Shown here piece by piece: positions 17,333-25,785 of a DNA stretch of 64,000 bases. The notes under the pieces were generated by a model. It was not told the DNA's origin, did not search any database, and saw nothing but the letters and a program-made list of their open reading frames with translations. Origin of the DNA: Candidatus Alistipes intestinigallinarum (GTDB taxonomy: Bacteria > Bacteroidota > Bacteroidia > Bacteroidales > Rikenellaceae); the NCBI GenBank assembly GCA_019115745.1, contig DXDA01000056.1, forward strand, positions 1 through 64,000, written 5' to 3'. Made by a program: the position numbers and the translations under genes. How positions within the stretch are numbered: position 1 is the stretch's first letter; every line of letters starts with the position of its first letter.

Positions 17333-18520
17333 ATGTACGGAAAAATCAAGGAGTACCTGCAACATGAACTCGCCGAAATCGAGGCCGCAGGGCTCTACAA
17401 GCACGAACGGATCATCTGCTCGCCTCAGCGTGCCGAGATCGAGGTTGCAGGTCGGAAGGTCCTGAACTTCTGCGCCAACAACTATCTCGGGCTTTCGGAC
17501 AACCCCCGGCTCATCGAAGCTGCCAAACGCGCCATGGATGCCCGTGGCTACGGCATGTCCTCCGTGCGCTTCATCTGCGGCTGCCAGGACATCCACAAGG
17601 AGCTCGAAAAGGCTATCTCCGACTACTTCGGAACCGAGGATACGATCCTCTATGCCGCCTGCTTCGATGCCAACGGAGGCGTCTTCGAACCGCTCTTCAC
17701 CGAGCAGGACGCCATTATCTCCGATGCCCTGAACCACGCCTCGATCATCGACGGCGTACGTCTCTGCAAGGCCGTGCGCTATCGCTACGCTAACGCCGAC
17801 ATGGCCGATCTGGAGGAGTGCCTCAAGAAAGCCCAGGCGCAGCGCTTCCGCATCATCTGCACCGACGGCGTCTTCTCGATGGACGGCAATGCCGCACCGC
17901 TCGACAAAATCTGCGCTCTGGCCGAGAAGTACGACGCCCTGGTGATGGTCGACGAGTGCCACTCGGCGGGCGTCCTCGGCAAGACGGGCCGCGGCATCAC
18001 CGAACTCTACAACCTCCGCGGGCAGGTCGACATCCTGACCGGTACGCTGGGCAAGGCCTTCGGCGGCGCCGTGGGCGGATTCACCACCGGCCGCAAGGAG
18101 ATCATCGACATGCTGCGCCAGCGTTCGCGTCCCTACCTCTTCTCGAATTCGCTGCCGCCCGCCGTGGTGGGGGCCGGAATCGAGATGTTCCGCATGTTGG
18201 CCGAAAGCAACGAGCTGCACGACCGCCTCGTGGCTAACGTCGAGCACTTCCGGGCCGGCATGATGGCTGCCGGGTTCGACATCAAACCCACGCAGTCGGC
18301 GATCTGTGCCGTGATGCTCTACGACGCCAAGTTGTCGCAGGACTTCGCCGCGAAGCTGCAGGACGAGGGCATTTTCGTCACGGGATTCTACTATCCGGTC
18401 GTCCCGAAGGGCCAGGCCCGTATCCGCGTACAGGTATCCGCTGGCCACACCTTCGAACAGCTCGACCGCTGCATTGCCGCCTTCACGAAGATCGGCAAGG
18501 AGTTGAACGTCCTCAAATAA
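17333..18520 (+). CDS. kbl: Glycine C-acetyltransferase (2-amino-3-ketobutyrate CoA ligase)
   Basis: PLP enzyme of the alpha-oxoamine synthase family that, in threonine breakdown, splits 2-amino-3-ketobutyrate with CoA into glycine and acetyl-CoA. NFCANNYLGLS, GYGMSSVRFICG, VDECHSAGVLG and the PLP-lysine motif GTLGKAFGGA (Lys near 240) are present. Length 395 aa matches Kbl rather than the shorter-specificity relatives. The usual partner, threonine dehydrogenase, is not adjacent; an Lrp-type regulator follows 14 nt downstream instead. Confidence 0.92.
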   Translation: MYGKIKEYLQHELAEIEAAGLYKHERIICSPQRAEIEVAGRKVLNFCANNYLGLSDNPRLIEAAKRAMDARGYGMSSVRFICGCQDIHKELEKAISDYFGTEDTILYAACFDANGGVFEPLFTEQDAIISDALNHASIIDGVRLCKAVRYRYANADMADLEECLKKAQAQRFRIICTDGVFSMDGNAAPLDKICALAEKYDALVMVDECHSAGVLGKTGRGITELYNLRGQVDILTGTLGKAFGGAVGGFTTGRKEIIDMLRQRSRPYLFSNSLPPAVVGAGIEMFRMLAESNELHDRLVANVEHFRAGMMAAGFDIKPTQSAICAVMLYDAKLSQDFAAKLQDEGIFVTGFYYPVVPKGQARIRVQVSAGHTFEQLDRCIAAFTKIGKELNVLK

Positions 18521-18534
18521 AATAACTCGGAGAC

Positions 18535-19008
18535 ATGGCTAAAACCGCATTGGATGCGATCGACCGCAAGATCCTCAAATACCTCATTAAGAATGCACGT
18601 ATGCCGTTCCTGGAGATCGCCCGGGAGTGCGGCATTTCGGGTGCGGCCATCCACCAGCGCATCCGCAAGCTCGACGAAGCGGGCGTCATCCTGGGCAGCC
18701 GCCTGATCGTGGACCCCAAGGTGATGGGCTTCGACGTCTGTGCCTACATCAGCATCATGCTCAAGGACCCGCAGTTGCAGGCCCGCACGGTCGAGGAGCT
18801 GAAGAAGGTCGACGAAATCGTCGAGTGCCACTACATCACGGGTAAGGGCAATATCCTCGTGAAACTCTACTGCGTGGACAACGAGCACCTGATGCATACG
18901 ATCTTCGACGGGATCCTGCGCATTCAGGGCATCTCCACCACCGAGACGAATATTTCGCTGCAGGAGGTTTTCCAGCGCGAGGTCAATATCGATTTCATCG
19001 AGGAGTAG
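18535..19008 (+). CDS. Lrp/AsnC-family transcriptional regulator
   Basis: A 157-aa protein with an N-terminal winged helix-turn-helix (DAIDRKILKYLIKNARMPFL, then ISGAAIHQRIRKLDEAGVI) and a C-terminal RAM ligand-binding domain (VCAYISIMLKD, ECHYITGKGNILVKLYC). Members sense amino acids and form octamers. Being downstream of kbl by 14 nt, it may regulate glycine/threonine metabolism, but global roles are equally possible. Confidence 0.9.
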   Translation: MAKTALDAIDRKILKYLIKNARMPFLEIARECGISGAAIHQRIRKLDEAGVILGSRLIVDPKVMGFDVCAYISIMLKDPQLQARTVEELKKVDEIVECHYITGKGNILVKLYCVDNEHLMHTIFDGILRIQGISTTETNISLQEVFQREVNIDFIEE

Positions 19009-19030
19009 GCTTCGTTCCGGTCCTGCATGT

Positions 19031-19066
19031 AAAAACGGACGGCCCCGTGCGGGTCGTCCGTTTTTT
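19031..19066. terminator. Convergent terminator
   Basis: AAAACGGACG pairs with CGTCCGTTTT around a GC-rich loop, with A- and T-runs outside. It lies between the Lrp gene (+) and the KdsC-like gene (-). Confidence 0.8.
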
Positions 19067-19082
19067 GGTGGAGTATCCGCTT

Positions 19083-19628
19083 TCAGCACGAAGCGGCCAG
19101 CGACGAGGGCGTCACACCCTGCGAATCGCGTGCCCAGTCGCCGTGGGCCCGGAGCACCTGCTCGATGATGTCGCGCACGGCCCCTTCGCCCCCTTTGAAC
19201 TCCGAGACGTAGCGCGAGGCCTCGATCACCTCGGCGGCGGCATCCGACGGGCAGACCGGAATCCCCACTTCACGCATACACTCCAGGTCGGGAATGTCGT
19301 CGCCCATGTAGATCACGTCGGAGGGCTCCACCCCCTCGTCCCGAAGGTATTCGTGCAGTGCCGCGATCTTGTCCATGCAGTCGACGTAGTAGCGCTTGAT
19401 GCCGAGCATCCGGAGGCGGTATTCGAGCGTCTTGCCGCGTCCGCCGGTGATGATGCAGACGCGATAGCCCAGCTTGATGGCGTAGGCCAGGGCGTAGCCG
19501 TCCTTGGCGTTGTAACGGCGGATGAAGTCGCCGTCGGGTGTGGGGATGATTCCCCCGTCGGTCATCACGCCGTCGACATCGAAGATGAAGGTCCGGCAGC
19601 GGGCTATCTGTTCCTTGAAGTTTTCCAT
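19083..19628 (-). CDS. KdsC-like HAD phosphatase (KDO-8-phosphate phosphatase)
   Basis: A 181-aa HAD phosphatase of the C0 tetrameric type. The nucleophile motif FDVDGVMTDGG, ITGGR and YMGDDIPDLECM are intact. KdsC removes phosphate from 3-deoxy-D-manno-octulosonate 8-phosphate for lipopolysaccharide core synthesis. The start at ATG 19628 overlaps the DUF2520 gene by 25 nt; the longer ORF in the track runs through that gene in the wrong frame. Its C-terminus extends about 15 residues beyond the conserved domain. Confidence 0.85.
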   Translation of the reverse strand: MENFKEQIARCRTFIFDVDGVMTDGGIIPTPDGDFIRRYNAKDGYALAYAIKLGYRVCIITGGRGKTLEYRLRMLGIKRYYVDCMDKIAALHEYLRDEGVEPSDVIYMGDDIPDLECMREVGIPVCPSDAAAEVIEASRYVSEFKGGEGAVRDIIEQVLRAHGDWARDSQGVTPSSLAASC

Positions 19629-20383
19629 ATGTTTTCGCTGATTTGGGTATAGATCTCCTGAAGGGTCGGGTTGCCGTCGAGCAGGGCGAGGTGGCGCTCC
19701 TGCGTGGCGGTATCGTTGCGCACGGCGGGTCCGGTCTGCACGTCGCGCGGCGAGGGGCTGTCGCACGCCTTGGCCGCGGTCTCGGCGATCAGCGGCTTGA
19801 GCACCCCGAAATCGAGCCCGGCGCTGCGGACCACCTCTTCGCCCAGGGCGTACATGTGGTTGGCGAAGTTGCAGGCGAAGACCGCGGCGAGGTGCACTTT
19901 GCCCCGCTGCGCGGAGTCGGCCCAAAGCACCGTTCCGGAGAGTTCGCGGGCGAAGGCTTCGAGTTCGGCCCGGCATGTGGGGTCGGAGGTCTCCAGAAAG
20001 ATCGGAATGCTTGAAAAATCGACCCGGCGGCCCTTGGTGAAGGTCTGCATCGGGTAGAAGACGGCGCGACGGGTGAATCGCTCCGGAATGGCATCCAGGG
20101 GTACGCTCCCGGCGGTGTGGGCGACGGCGGCCGACACGGGGATCGGCAGCGTGGAGGCCACTTCGGCCACGGCGCGGTCGCTGACGGCGATCAGATAGAT
20201 GTCGGCGTCGCGGCGAAGCGCTTCGGGGTCGGCGGTCCAGTCGCAGCCGGCCAGAGCGGCGACGGTGCGGCCCCGTTCCGGGTTGCGGGCGAAGAGCTGG
20301 AGGAGTTCCAGGTCGCTCTCGGCGACGGCGCGGGCCAGGGCTTCCGCCAGATTCCCGCTTCCGATAATGACGACGCGTTTCAT
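19604..20383 (-). CDS. Rossmann-like / DUF2520 domain protein
   Basis: A 259-aa protein with an N-terminal NAD(P)-type Rossmann fold (VVIIGSGNLAEALARA) and a C-terminal helical DUF2520 region (FACNFANHMYALGEEV, LKPLIAETAAKA). The shape is that of the ketopantoate/prephenate reductase superfamily, but no substrate is established. In Bacteroidota this family commonly sits next to a KdsC-like phosphatase, as here, with a 25-nt overlap implying coupled translation. Confidence 0.82.
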   Translation of the reverse strand: MKRVVIIGSGNLAEALARAVAESDLELLQLFARNPERGRTVAALAGCDWTADPEALRRDADIYLIAVSDRAVAEVASTLPIPVSAAVAHTAGSVPLDAIPERFTRRAVFYPMQTFTKGRRVDFSSIPIFLETSDPTCRAELEAFARELSGTVLWADSAQRGKVHLAAVFACNFANHMYALGEEVVRSAGLDFGVLKPLIAETAAKACDSPSPRDVQTGPAVRNDTATQERHLALLDGNPTLQEIYTQISENIWKTSRNR

Positions 20384-20398
20384 GTTTCTCTTTGGGGT

Positions 20399-21703
20399 TT
20401 ACAGCAGGTCCGTCAGTCGCACGTTGCTCGGTGAGTGGAGGACCTCCTGTTTGAGCTGTTCCACTTCGCGGTTCATGCGGGCCAGTTCGGGGGTTTGTCC
20501 CAGGTCGAGGGTGGTTTGCCCGGTGCGTTCGACGGCTTCGAGGATTCCGTAGACGGTGATCGACGAGAGGTCGTGGGCCGGAGCGAAGGCCACTTCGCGT
20601 TCGCCGTCGCCGTTGCGCACGGCGATGAGCTGCCCGGCCTGCACGAGCTGGAAGAGGATATCGTTGACGATGCGGGTCGGGAGTCCGAGGCGTTCGCGGA
20701 TCGCATCGGTCGAGAGCGTCCCGCCGTGGTCACGAAAATTCCGCGCCACGAGGATCATCACGGCGAGGAGCACCTTGCGGCGCTGGTCGTAGCTGATCCT
20801 GAGCGACTCGCGCTCCTCGGCGAAGCGGCTGATGTTCTGGTAGGCGAACGAGAGCTCGCCGCCGAAGAGGAGGATCTCCCAGGAGGTCTGCATCCAGATG
20901 AGGAAGAGCGGCAGGGCTGCGAAACTGCCGTAGATGGCGTTGTAGGAGGTCATCCAGCGCTGGACGTAGACGTAGCCCCACTGGAAGAGCAGGAAGATGG
21001 TCCCGGCGACGATTCCGGCCATCAGGGCGCTCTGGAACCGCACGCGGGCGTTGGGGATGATCAGGTAGAGCAGGGTGAACATCGTCCAGATGACGACCAT
21101 CGAGGCCAGGCGGGAGAGGGTCGTGAAGTACCACTTGTCGTAGAGACCCAGGGCCTGTTCGATGTAGTTGCCGACGGCATTGGCGAGGATCCAGAGCACG
21201 GGGACGATCATCACCACGGCGATGTAGTCGGTCCACTGGCGGGCGATGCTTCGTTCGACCTTGACCTCCCAGATGTTGTTGAAGGCGTTTTCGATCGACC
21301 CGAAGACGCGGATCACGGCCCAGAAGAGCATCACCAGACCCACGGCGGCCACAACCCCGCCCTGGGTCCGGGCCAGGGCGTTTTCGGCGAATCCGACGAT
21401 GTAGTCGACGGTTTCGGGGTGCTGTGGGAAGAGTTCGTAGAGGTTTTCGACGAGTCCGTCGGCGAGTCCGAATCCCTTCACGACGGCGAAGACCAGGGCC
21501 AGGAGCGGCACGAGCGACATGAGCGTGTAGAAGGTGAGCGCTGCGGAGCGGACCAGCGTTCCGTGTTCGACCAGCCCGCGGGCCGTGTAGAAGAGCAGCC
21601 GGTATTGCTGTACGAGCCACCGCACGACGGGATTGCGCCATTCGTTGACGTCCTCCCGGAAGATCGTGTCGGTAAAGTAGGTGAAGAGTTTTCGGAGTTT
21701 CAT
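20399..21703 (-). CDS. YihY/BrkB-family inner membrane protein
   Basis: 434 aa with about six membrane helices (VRSAALTFYTLMSLVPLLALVFAV; GVVAAVGLVMLFWAVIRVFGSIENAFNNIW; WEILLFGGELSFAYQN). This is the family once called ribonuclease BN; it is now regarded as a membrane protein of unsettled function. The last 100 residues add a soluble winged-helix-like tail, common in Bacteroidota homologues. A -7 box (21735-21742) is upstream. Confidence 0.88.
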   Translation of the reverse strand: MKLRKLFTYFTDTIFREDVNEWRNPVVRWLVQQYRLLFYTARGLVEHGTLVRSAALTFYTLMSLVPLLALVFAVVKGFGLADGLVENLYELFPQHPETVDYIVGFAENALARTQGGVVAAVGLVMLFWAVIRVFGSIENAFNNIWEVKVERSIARQWTDYIAVVMIVPVLWILANAVGNYIEQALGLYDKWYFTTLSRLASMVVIWTMFTLLYLIIPNARVRFQSALMAGIVAGTIFLLFQWGYVYVQRWMTSYNAIYGSFAALPLFLIWMQTSWEILLFGGELSFAYQNISRFAEERESLRISYDQRRKVLLAVMILVARNFRDHGGTLSTDAIRERLGLPTRIVNDILFQLVQAGQLIAVRNGDGEREVAFAPAHDLSSITVYGILEAVERTGQTTLDLGQTPELARMNREVEQLKQEVLHSPSNVRLTDLL

Positions 21704-21734
21704 GGGCTCGGTCCGCCGTCGCGGTGCTATTCGA

Positions 21735-21742
21735 CAAAGATA
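21735..21742 (-). promoter_or_regulatory. -7 box TATCTTTG before the YihY gene
   Basis: An exact TAnnTTTG match on the minus strand about 30 nt before the start, abutting the 3' end of the methyltransferase gene. Confidence 0.5.
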
Positions 21743-21743
21743 G

Positions 21744-22889
21744 CTATTTTAGGCGGATCGCCCAAAAATCGTTCCCGATTTTCGTGAAGGCCATTCGCAG
21801 GTCGGCGCCGGGGCGGGTGCCGAGGCGCCGCATCAACGCTTCGGCCGGGAGCGGAAAGTCGCGTTTGAGAAGTTCGAGGCCGCGGCCTTTCAGCTCGTGT
21901 TTCAGTCTTTTCGGGTCGTAGGGTTCGATTCCGGCGACGGGCAGCACACGTCCGATCACCCCCTGCGGCTCCTCTTCGGCGAACCCGAATCCGAGGTCGC
22001 TCCAGCAGTCGGCCTTCCCGGCCAGGTGGAGCCGCACGAGGCGCGCTTTCTGGAGGGCGACGTCGGGGACCACGAGCCAGCGGTAGCGCGCCGGGTCGAA
22101 TGCCGGGGCTTCGGGCGCCGCACTCCCGGGTTGGGCCGAGAAACTCCCGATTCCGAGTGCGGTGGCCGTAACGAGGGGCCCGGTTCCGTCGGCGTAGACC
22201 ATCACCTCCTTGCATTCGTCGCCCGACGAGACAACCTCTACACGGCTCCCGGGGAAGAGCCGCAGGGCCTCGTCCACATCGAACAGCGGGGAGTTTTTCA
22301 GACAGAGCCGCGGCGCGATCCGGTCGATCGCCGGTTTCAGGGCCACGATGTCGGGCGAGCAGGCTTCGAGCCGCACCTGTTTGCGCCCCTCGGCCGAACG
22401 GCGGTCGGGATCGGCGTAGACCCAGTCGAAGTGCAACCCTTCGCGGTCGAGGAACTCCTCGGCCGAAGAGTTGACGACCTCGATATTCGCAACCCCCATG
22501 CTCGAAAAGTTGTCGGCGGTGATGCGGGCCAGCAGCGGGTCGCGTTCGAGGGCTACGACGCGGCGGAAATGCCGGGCGAGATAGAGCGCATCGACCCCCA
22601 GCCCGCAGGTGAGGTCCAGCACCGTGTCGCCCGTGATCCGCTTGTGGGTGGCCGTTGCCTCGCTCGACGCCTGTTCGAAGGCCCGTGGGGGCAGAATGCA
22701 CTGCGCGGCGGCATACGTCGGGAGTTTGCGCTCGGCGCGTGCGAGGTACTTGACCTGCGTGGCGACGAGCCGCGCATGGGGTACCGTCCGGTCGAGCGCC
22801 ACCTCCAGCGGGTCGCGGCCCCGGGCGGCGGCAATCGCCTGTCGGAGCTCGTCGCTACGGAGCAGTTCGTATTCCTCGACGGTGATCAT
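21744..22889 (-). CDS. SAM-dependent methyltransferase with THUMP-like C-domain
   Basis: A 381-aa protein. The SAM-binding core DTVLDLTCGLGVDALYLARHF is near residue 92 and the YADPDRR motif resembles the catalytic loop of RNA/N-methyltransferases. The C-terminal region (GIEPYDPKRLKHELKGRGLELLKRDFPLPAEAL) looks like the THUMP-like domain of a conserved Bacteroidota family. The substrate is probably RNA, but that is not shown. It lies between the ComEC and YihY genes on the same strand. Confidence 0.8.
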   Translation of the reverse strand: MITVEEYELLRSDELRQAIAAARGRDPLEVALDRTVPHARLVATQVKYLARAERKLPTYAAAQCILPPRAFEQASSEATATHKRITGDTVLDLTCGLGVDALYLARHFRRVVALERDPLLARITADNFSSMGVANIEVVNSSAEEFLDREGLHFDWVYADPDRRSAEGRKQVRLEACSPDIVALKPAIDRIAPRLCLKNSPLFDVDEALRLFPGSRVEVVSSGDECKEVMVYADGTGPLVTATALGIGSFSAQPGSAAPEAPAFDPARYRWLVVPDVALQKARLVRLHLAGKADCWSDLGFGFAEEEPQGVIGRVLPVAGIEPYDPKRLKHELKGRGLELLKRDFPLPAEALMRRLGTRPGADLRMAFTKIGNDFWAIRLK

Positions 22890-22907
22890 GGGGCGGAAGG
22901 GTTCGGT

Positions 22908-24386
22908 TTACGGACGCAAAGGTAGGCTTTTTTTCGGTTCCCGACACCCTGCGGCCAGTGTTGCGAGGAGGAAAACCGCATAGAGGAGTACGGTCGTGCG
23001 GCTTCCGAGGCGGAGGTCGGTTGCGCCTCCGGGCAATGCGGCCGTTGCGCGGGCCAGGAGGTTGATCGTCTCGGCGGCCTTGCCCGTCACCAGCCCGAAG
23101 AGCGGTGCGAACCACCCGACGGGCAGGAGCATCCAGAGCGCGCCGCCGAATACCACGACCCCGGCCAGCAGAATGGCCACCGGATTGACGACCAGCCCGG
23201 CCAGGGGGACGATGCCGAAGGTGTGCGAGACGAGCGGAGCCGTAGCCAGTGTGGCCGTCAACCCGATCACGTAGGCGTCGATCACGGCATTCAGCCATCG
23301 GTGCCGGGTCCGGCATCGGCGGCAGAGGGGCACGCCCCAGAGGAGAATCCCCGCGACGGCGAGGAACGAGAGCAGGAAACTCAGGTCGCCGATCCAGTTG
23401 GGATTCCAGAGCAGCATCCCGAAGGCCGCCAGAGCCAGGGCGTTCATGGCGACATACTCCGAAGCTGCTGCGAGCGCCGCCTGCAGGAAGGTGCACATCA
23501 CGGCGGCCCGCACGGCGCTGGGCGGAAATCCGGCTGCGGCGACAAAGAGCCAGATGGCCGCCGCTGCGAGGAGGTTCTTCCAGAGGTGCCCGCGCCGCAG
23601 CAGGGGCAGCCACCAGAGCAGGGCGTTCACCACGACGAAGACAATCCCGGTGTGGAGTCCCGATACGGCCAGCAGGTGCGAAAACCCGCTCCGGGAGTAG
23701 ACCGTACGGAGTTCGGCGGGGATTCCGCGCCGTTCGCCCGCAGCCATCGCCTCGACGACGGCACGGGCTTCGGGAGCCATCGGCAGGCGGTCGAGACGTT
23801 CCACGGCCCGGCGGTGCAGCGAGACACCCCGGGGCTCCTCCCGGTCGAGGATCGCCCGTTCGCCGATCCACAGCGTTCCGGCGTAGCCCCGTCGTTCCAT
23901 CAGCCGCCGGTAGCTCTCGGCACCGCCCTGGAAGGGCTTCACACGACCTCGGCAGCGGATCCGCTCTCCGTCCCGAAGCTCCGTCAGCGAATCGGCATAG
24001 AGCCGGATCCGGGCCTCGGAGGCGTGCCAATGGCCATTCGTCGGGTCGCGCCAGACCGTGACTGCGGCATCGGCCGTCGAGTAGCGCTCCCGCTCGACGG
24101 GAAACCCCTCCACGACAACTTCGTAGGCGGTGTACACCTCCCGCGGGACCGTTATCTCGGGAGTCTGGAGTTGTGCCGCGGCGAATCCCGACGTGAGGAG
24201 CATCGCCACGGCGGCGGCCGCCGACCGGAAGAGCAGGGCCAAGACACCCGTGCAGACGAAAGCCCCTGCGAGAAACCACAGGGGCAGTTCGTACACTCCG
24301 GCCAAGGCAATTCCCGCGGCGAAGGGTGCGAGGAGCTTGACCATCGGCATCCGATTGAGCCGATCCAACAGGCAGGCGATTTTCAT
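22908..24386 (-). CDS. ComEC/Rec2-related membrane protein
   Basis: 492 aa. Two or three N-terminal helices and an OB-like periplasmic DUF4131 region (AYEVVVEGFPVERERYST) are followed by the competence domain (SGFSHLLAVSGLHTGIVFVV, GFPPSAVRAAVMC). In competent bacteria ComEC forms the inner-membrane channel for single-stranded DNA. This protein ends after the competence helices and has no metallo-beta-lactamase domain. It lies only 33 nt downstream of the last phage-type gene (24420) on the same strand. Confidence 0.85.
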   Translation of the reverse strand: MKIACLLDRLNRMPMVKLLAPFAAGIALAGVYELPLWFLAGAFVCTGVLALLFRSAAAAVAMLLTSGFAAAQLQTPEITVPREVYTAYEVVVEGFPVERERYSTADAAVTVWRDPTNGHWHASEARIRLYADSLTELRDGERIRCRGRVKPFQGGAESYRRLMERRGYAGTLWIGERAILDREEPRGVSLHRRAVERLDRLPMAPEARAVVEAMAAGERRGIPAELRTVYSRSGFSHLLAVSGLHTGIVFVVVNALLWWLPLLRRGHLWKNLLAAAAIWLFVAAAGFPPSAVRAAVMCTFLQAALAAASEYVAMNALALAAFGMLLWNPNWIGDLSFLLSFLAVAGILLWGVPLCRRCRTRHRWLNAVIDAYVIGLTATLATAPLVSHTFGIVPLAGLVVNPVAILLAGVVVFGGALWMLLPVGWFAPLFGLVTGKAAETINLLARATAALPGGATDLRLGSRTTVLLYAVFLLATLAAGCREPKKSLPLRP

Positions 24387-24419
24387 ACCTGCAAGATAAT
24401 CAAAACAGACGAAAAAAAG

Positions 24420-24827
24420 TCACTCGGGTGAGAGAAAAAGCTCCCATCCGTCGGCCACCTGCCGCATGTCGGCCGGAGCGCCGTTCTCCACGCGCGAGAT
24501 GGCCGCGGCGAGGGGGATCATCGTTCCGGCGTCGCGCGTGTCGAGCGGCTCGTCGGGGTCGATGCCCGTATCGGCGGCCACGGCGCGGATGTAGACCTCG
24601 GTGTGGTTCTCCGAGGGCGGGGCCCAGCGGGAGATCATCCCCCGGATGGTGTCGAGCCCGTAGCGGAGGCGGTAGGTGTCGAGCAGCACGAAGATGGCGC
24701 GGTATCCCCAGGCCAGCGTCTCGAACTCCTTGAAGTCCGGGTCGCGCGAGGGGCGGACTTCGCCCCGGTAGCGGACCTTCGACTGGCGGATGTTTCCCGG
24801 ATTGCGGTTATCGAGTCCTCGGGCCAT
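24420..24827 (-). CDS. Phage P5-like muralytic structural protein
   Basis: 135 aa from ATG 24827. The pattern NRNPGNIR, YRGE, DPDFKEFETLAWGYRAIF, TIRGMISRWAPPSEN, YIRAVA matches the family annotated in Bacteroidota phages as structural protein P5, a transglycosylase-like virion/lysis enzyme acting on peptidoglycan. It overlaps the holin gene by 20 nt, so the two form a lysis pair at the 3' end of the phage block. Glu in the ENHTEVY segment is a plausible catalytic residue (inference). Confidence 0.78.
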   Translation of the reverse strand: MARGLDNRNPGNIRQSKVRYRGEVRPSRDPDFKEFETLAWGYRAIFVLLDTYRLRYGLDTIRGMISRWAPPSENHTEVYIRAVAADTGIDPDEPLDTRDAGTMIPLAAAISRVENGAPADMRQVADGWELFLSPE

Positions 24828-25260
24828 AGTCGTCGTCCTTGATGTGAAGGTGGGACTCCACGCGGCGTTTGGCGTAGCGCCGCAGCCAGCGGAAGAGCGG
24901 GGCCTCGGAGAGCTGTGCGGCATTTTCGAGGAACGACCAGAATTCCACGCCGCAGGTGAATCCGGTGAAGAGCTTGGCGAGGTTCAACTGCATGAAGTCC
25001 AGCACGCAGCGGTCCAGGAGCCAGGCCATGACAATGGCCGTGACGGCGAGTCCCATCTTGACGACCGTGCGCCAGGCCTTGCAGCTTTCGAAGTACCACT
25101 CCCGCCCTTCGCGGCGGGCAACGGCTCGGTCGGCGAAGATCCCCGAGATGAAATCCACGCCGATGAAGAGCAGTGTGGTGATGACGAGCGGATGAATGGG
25201 GGCGAAGAGGGCGGCAACACCGGCCACGACGCCGCTAACGAATCTGAACAAAGCCTCCAT
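24808..25260 (-). CDS. Phage holin family protein
   Basis: 150 aa with about three or four hydrophobic segments (VSGVVAGVAALFAPIHPLVI; VITTLLFIGVDFISGIFA; VVKMGLAVTAIVMAWLLD) and a basic C-terminus, the layout of phage holins of the toxin-secretion/lysis type in Bacteroidota. It would open the inner membrane so that the adjacent P5-like enzyme reaches the wall. It overlaps the preceding gene by 26 nt and the following one by 20 nt. Confidence 0.78.
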   Translation of the reverse strand: MEALFRFVSGVVAGVAALFAPIHPLVITTLLFIGVDFISGIFADRAVARREGREWYFESCKAWRTVVKMGLAVTAIVMAWLLDRCVLDFMQLNLAKLFTGFTCGVEFWSFLENAAQLSEAPLFRWLRRYAKRRVESHLHIKDDDYGPRTR

Positions 25261-25708
25261 CGGTCGTACAGCGGTTGAGGATGTTCTTTTCGGGACGGTA
25301 CTCGGGGAATTCGTCCCGGTTGTTTTCGAGATAGGCCGCGGCACGCCGCAGGAGCGTGCGGGCTTCGCAGCGCAGGGCATGGCACAGCCGTTGGCGGGCC
25401 TGTTCGTCGGCGGGCTGGCTCCAGGAGGATTTCGGGGCGGTCGTTCCGCACTGTCCGGTGCGGATGTCGAGCCGCGGCTGCAGGGCGAGCCGGGTGAAGA
25501 GGGCCGTCGGTGCCGCGAGGTATGCGTCGCGGAAGTCGGCATGGTCTCCGGCGAGGAGTTTTTCGTGGAGCTCCGGGCCGATCACCGGAACGATGTAGCG
25601 TTGTTCGGCGGCGGCGATGTCGGCCTCGCCGAACGTGTCGGGCGGGAGGTACTCGCCCTCTCCGAAGGCGAGTTTCAGGACCTGAAGGGGTGAGATGAGC
25701 GTATTCAT
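25235..25708 (-). CDS. Phage head-completion/connector-like protein (DUF6712-like)
   Basis: 157 aa from ATG 25708. ADIAAAEQRYIVPVIGPELHEKLL and the helical middle part resemble the small connector proteins (gp6-like, DUF6712) that bind below the portal in Bacteroidota phages. Position directly after the portal gene supports this. The exact family is from memory and not searched. Confidence 0.6.
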   Translation of the reverse strand: MNTLISPLQVLKLAFGEGEYLPPDTFGEADIAAAEQRYIVPVIGPELHEKLLAGDHADFRDAYLAAPTALFTRLALQPRLDIRTGQCGTTAPKSSWSQPADEQARQRLCHALRCEARTLLRRAAAYLENNRDEFPEYRPEKNILNRCTTDGGFVQIR

Positions 25709-25731
25709 GAAAAAGCGGCTTTTTCGGACTT

Positions 25732-25784
25732 GCGCCGCCGTGCGACGCCCTCCGATCGGGACCGGAGGCCCCGCACGGGCGGCG
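25732..25784. repeat. Long hairpin between portal and connector genes
   Basis: GCCGCCGTGCG (25734-25744) pairs with CGCACGGGCGGC (25772-25783) with one bulge; CCTCCG and CGGAGG form an inner stem. It fills the portal-connector gap and could act as an attenuator or RNA-stability element. Confidence 0.65.
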
Positions 25785-25785
25785 A

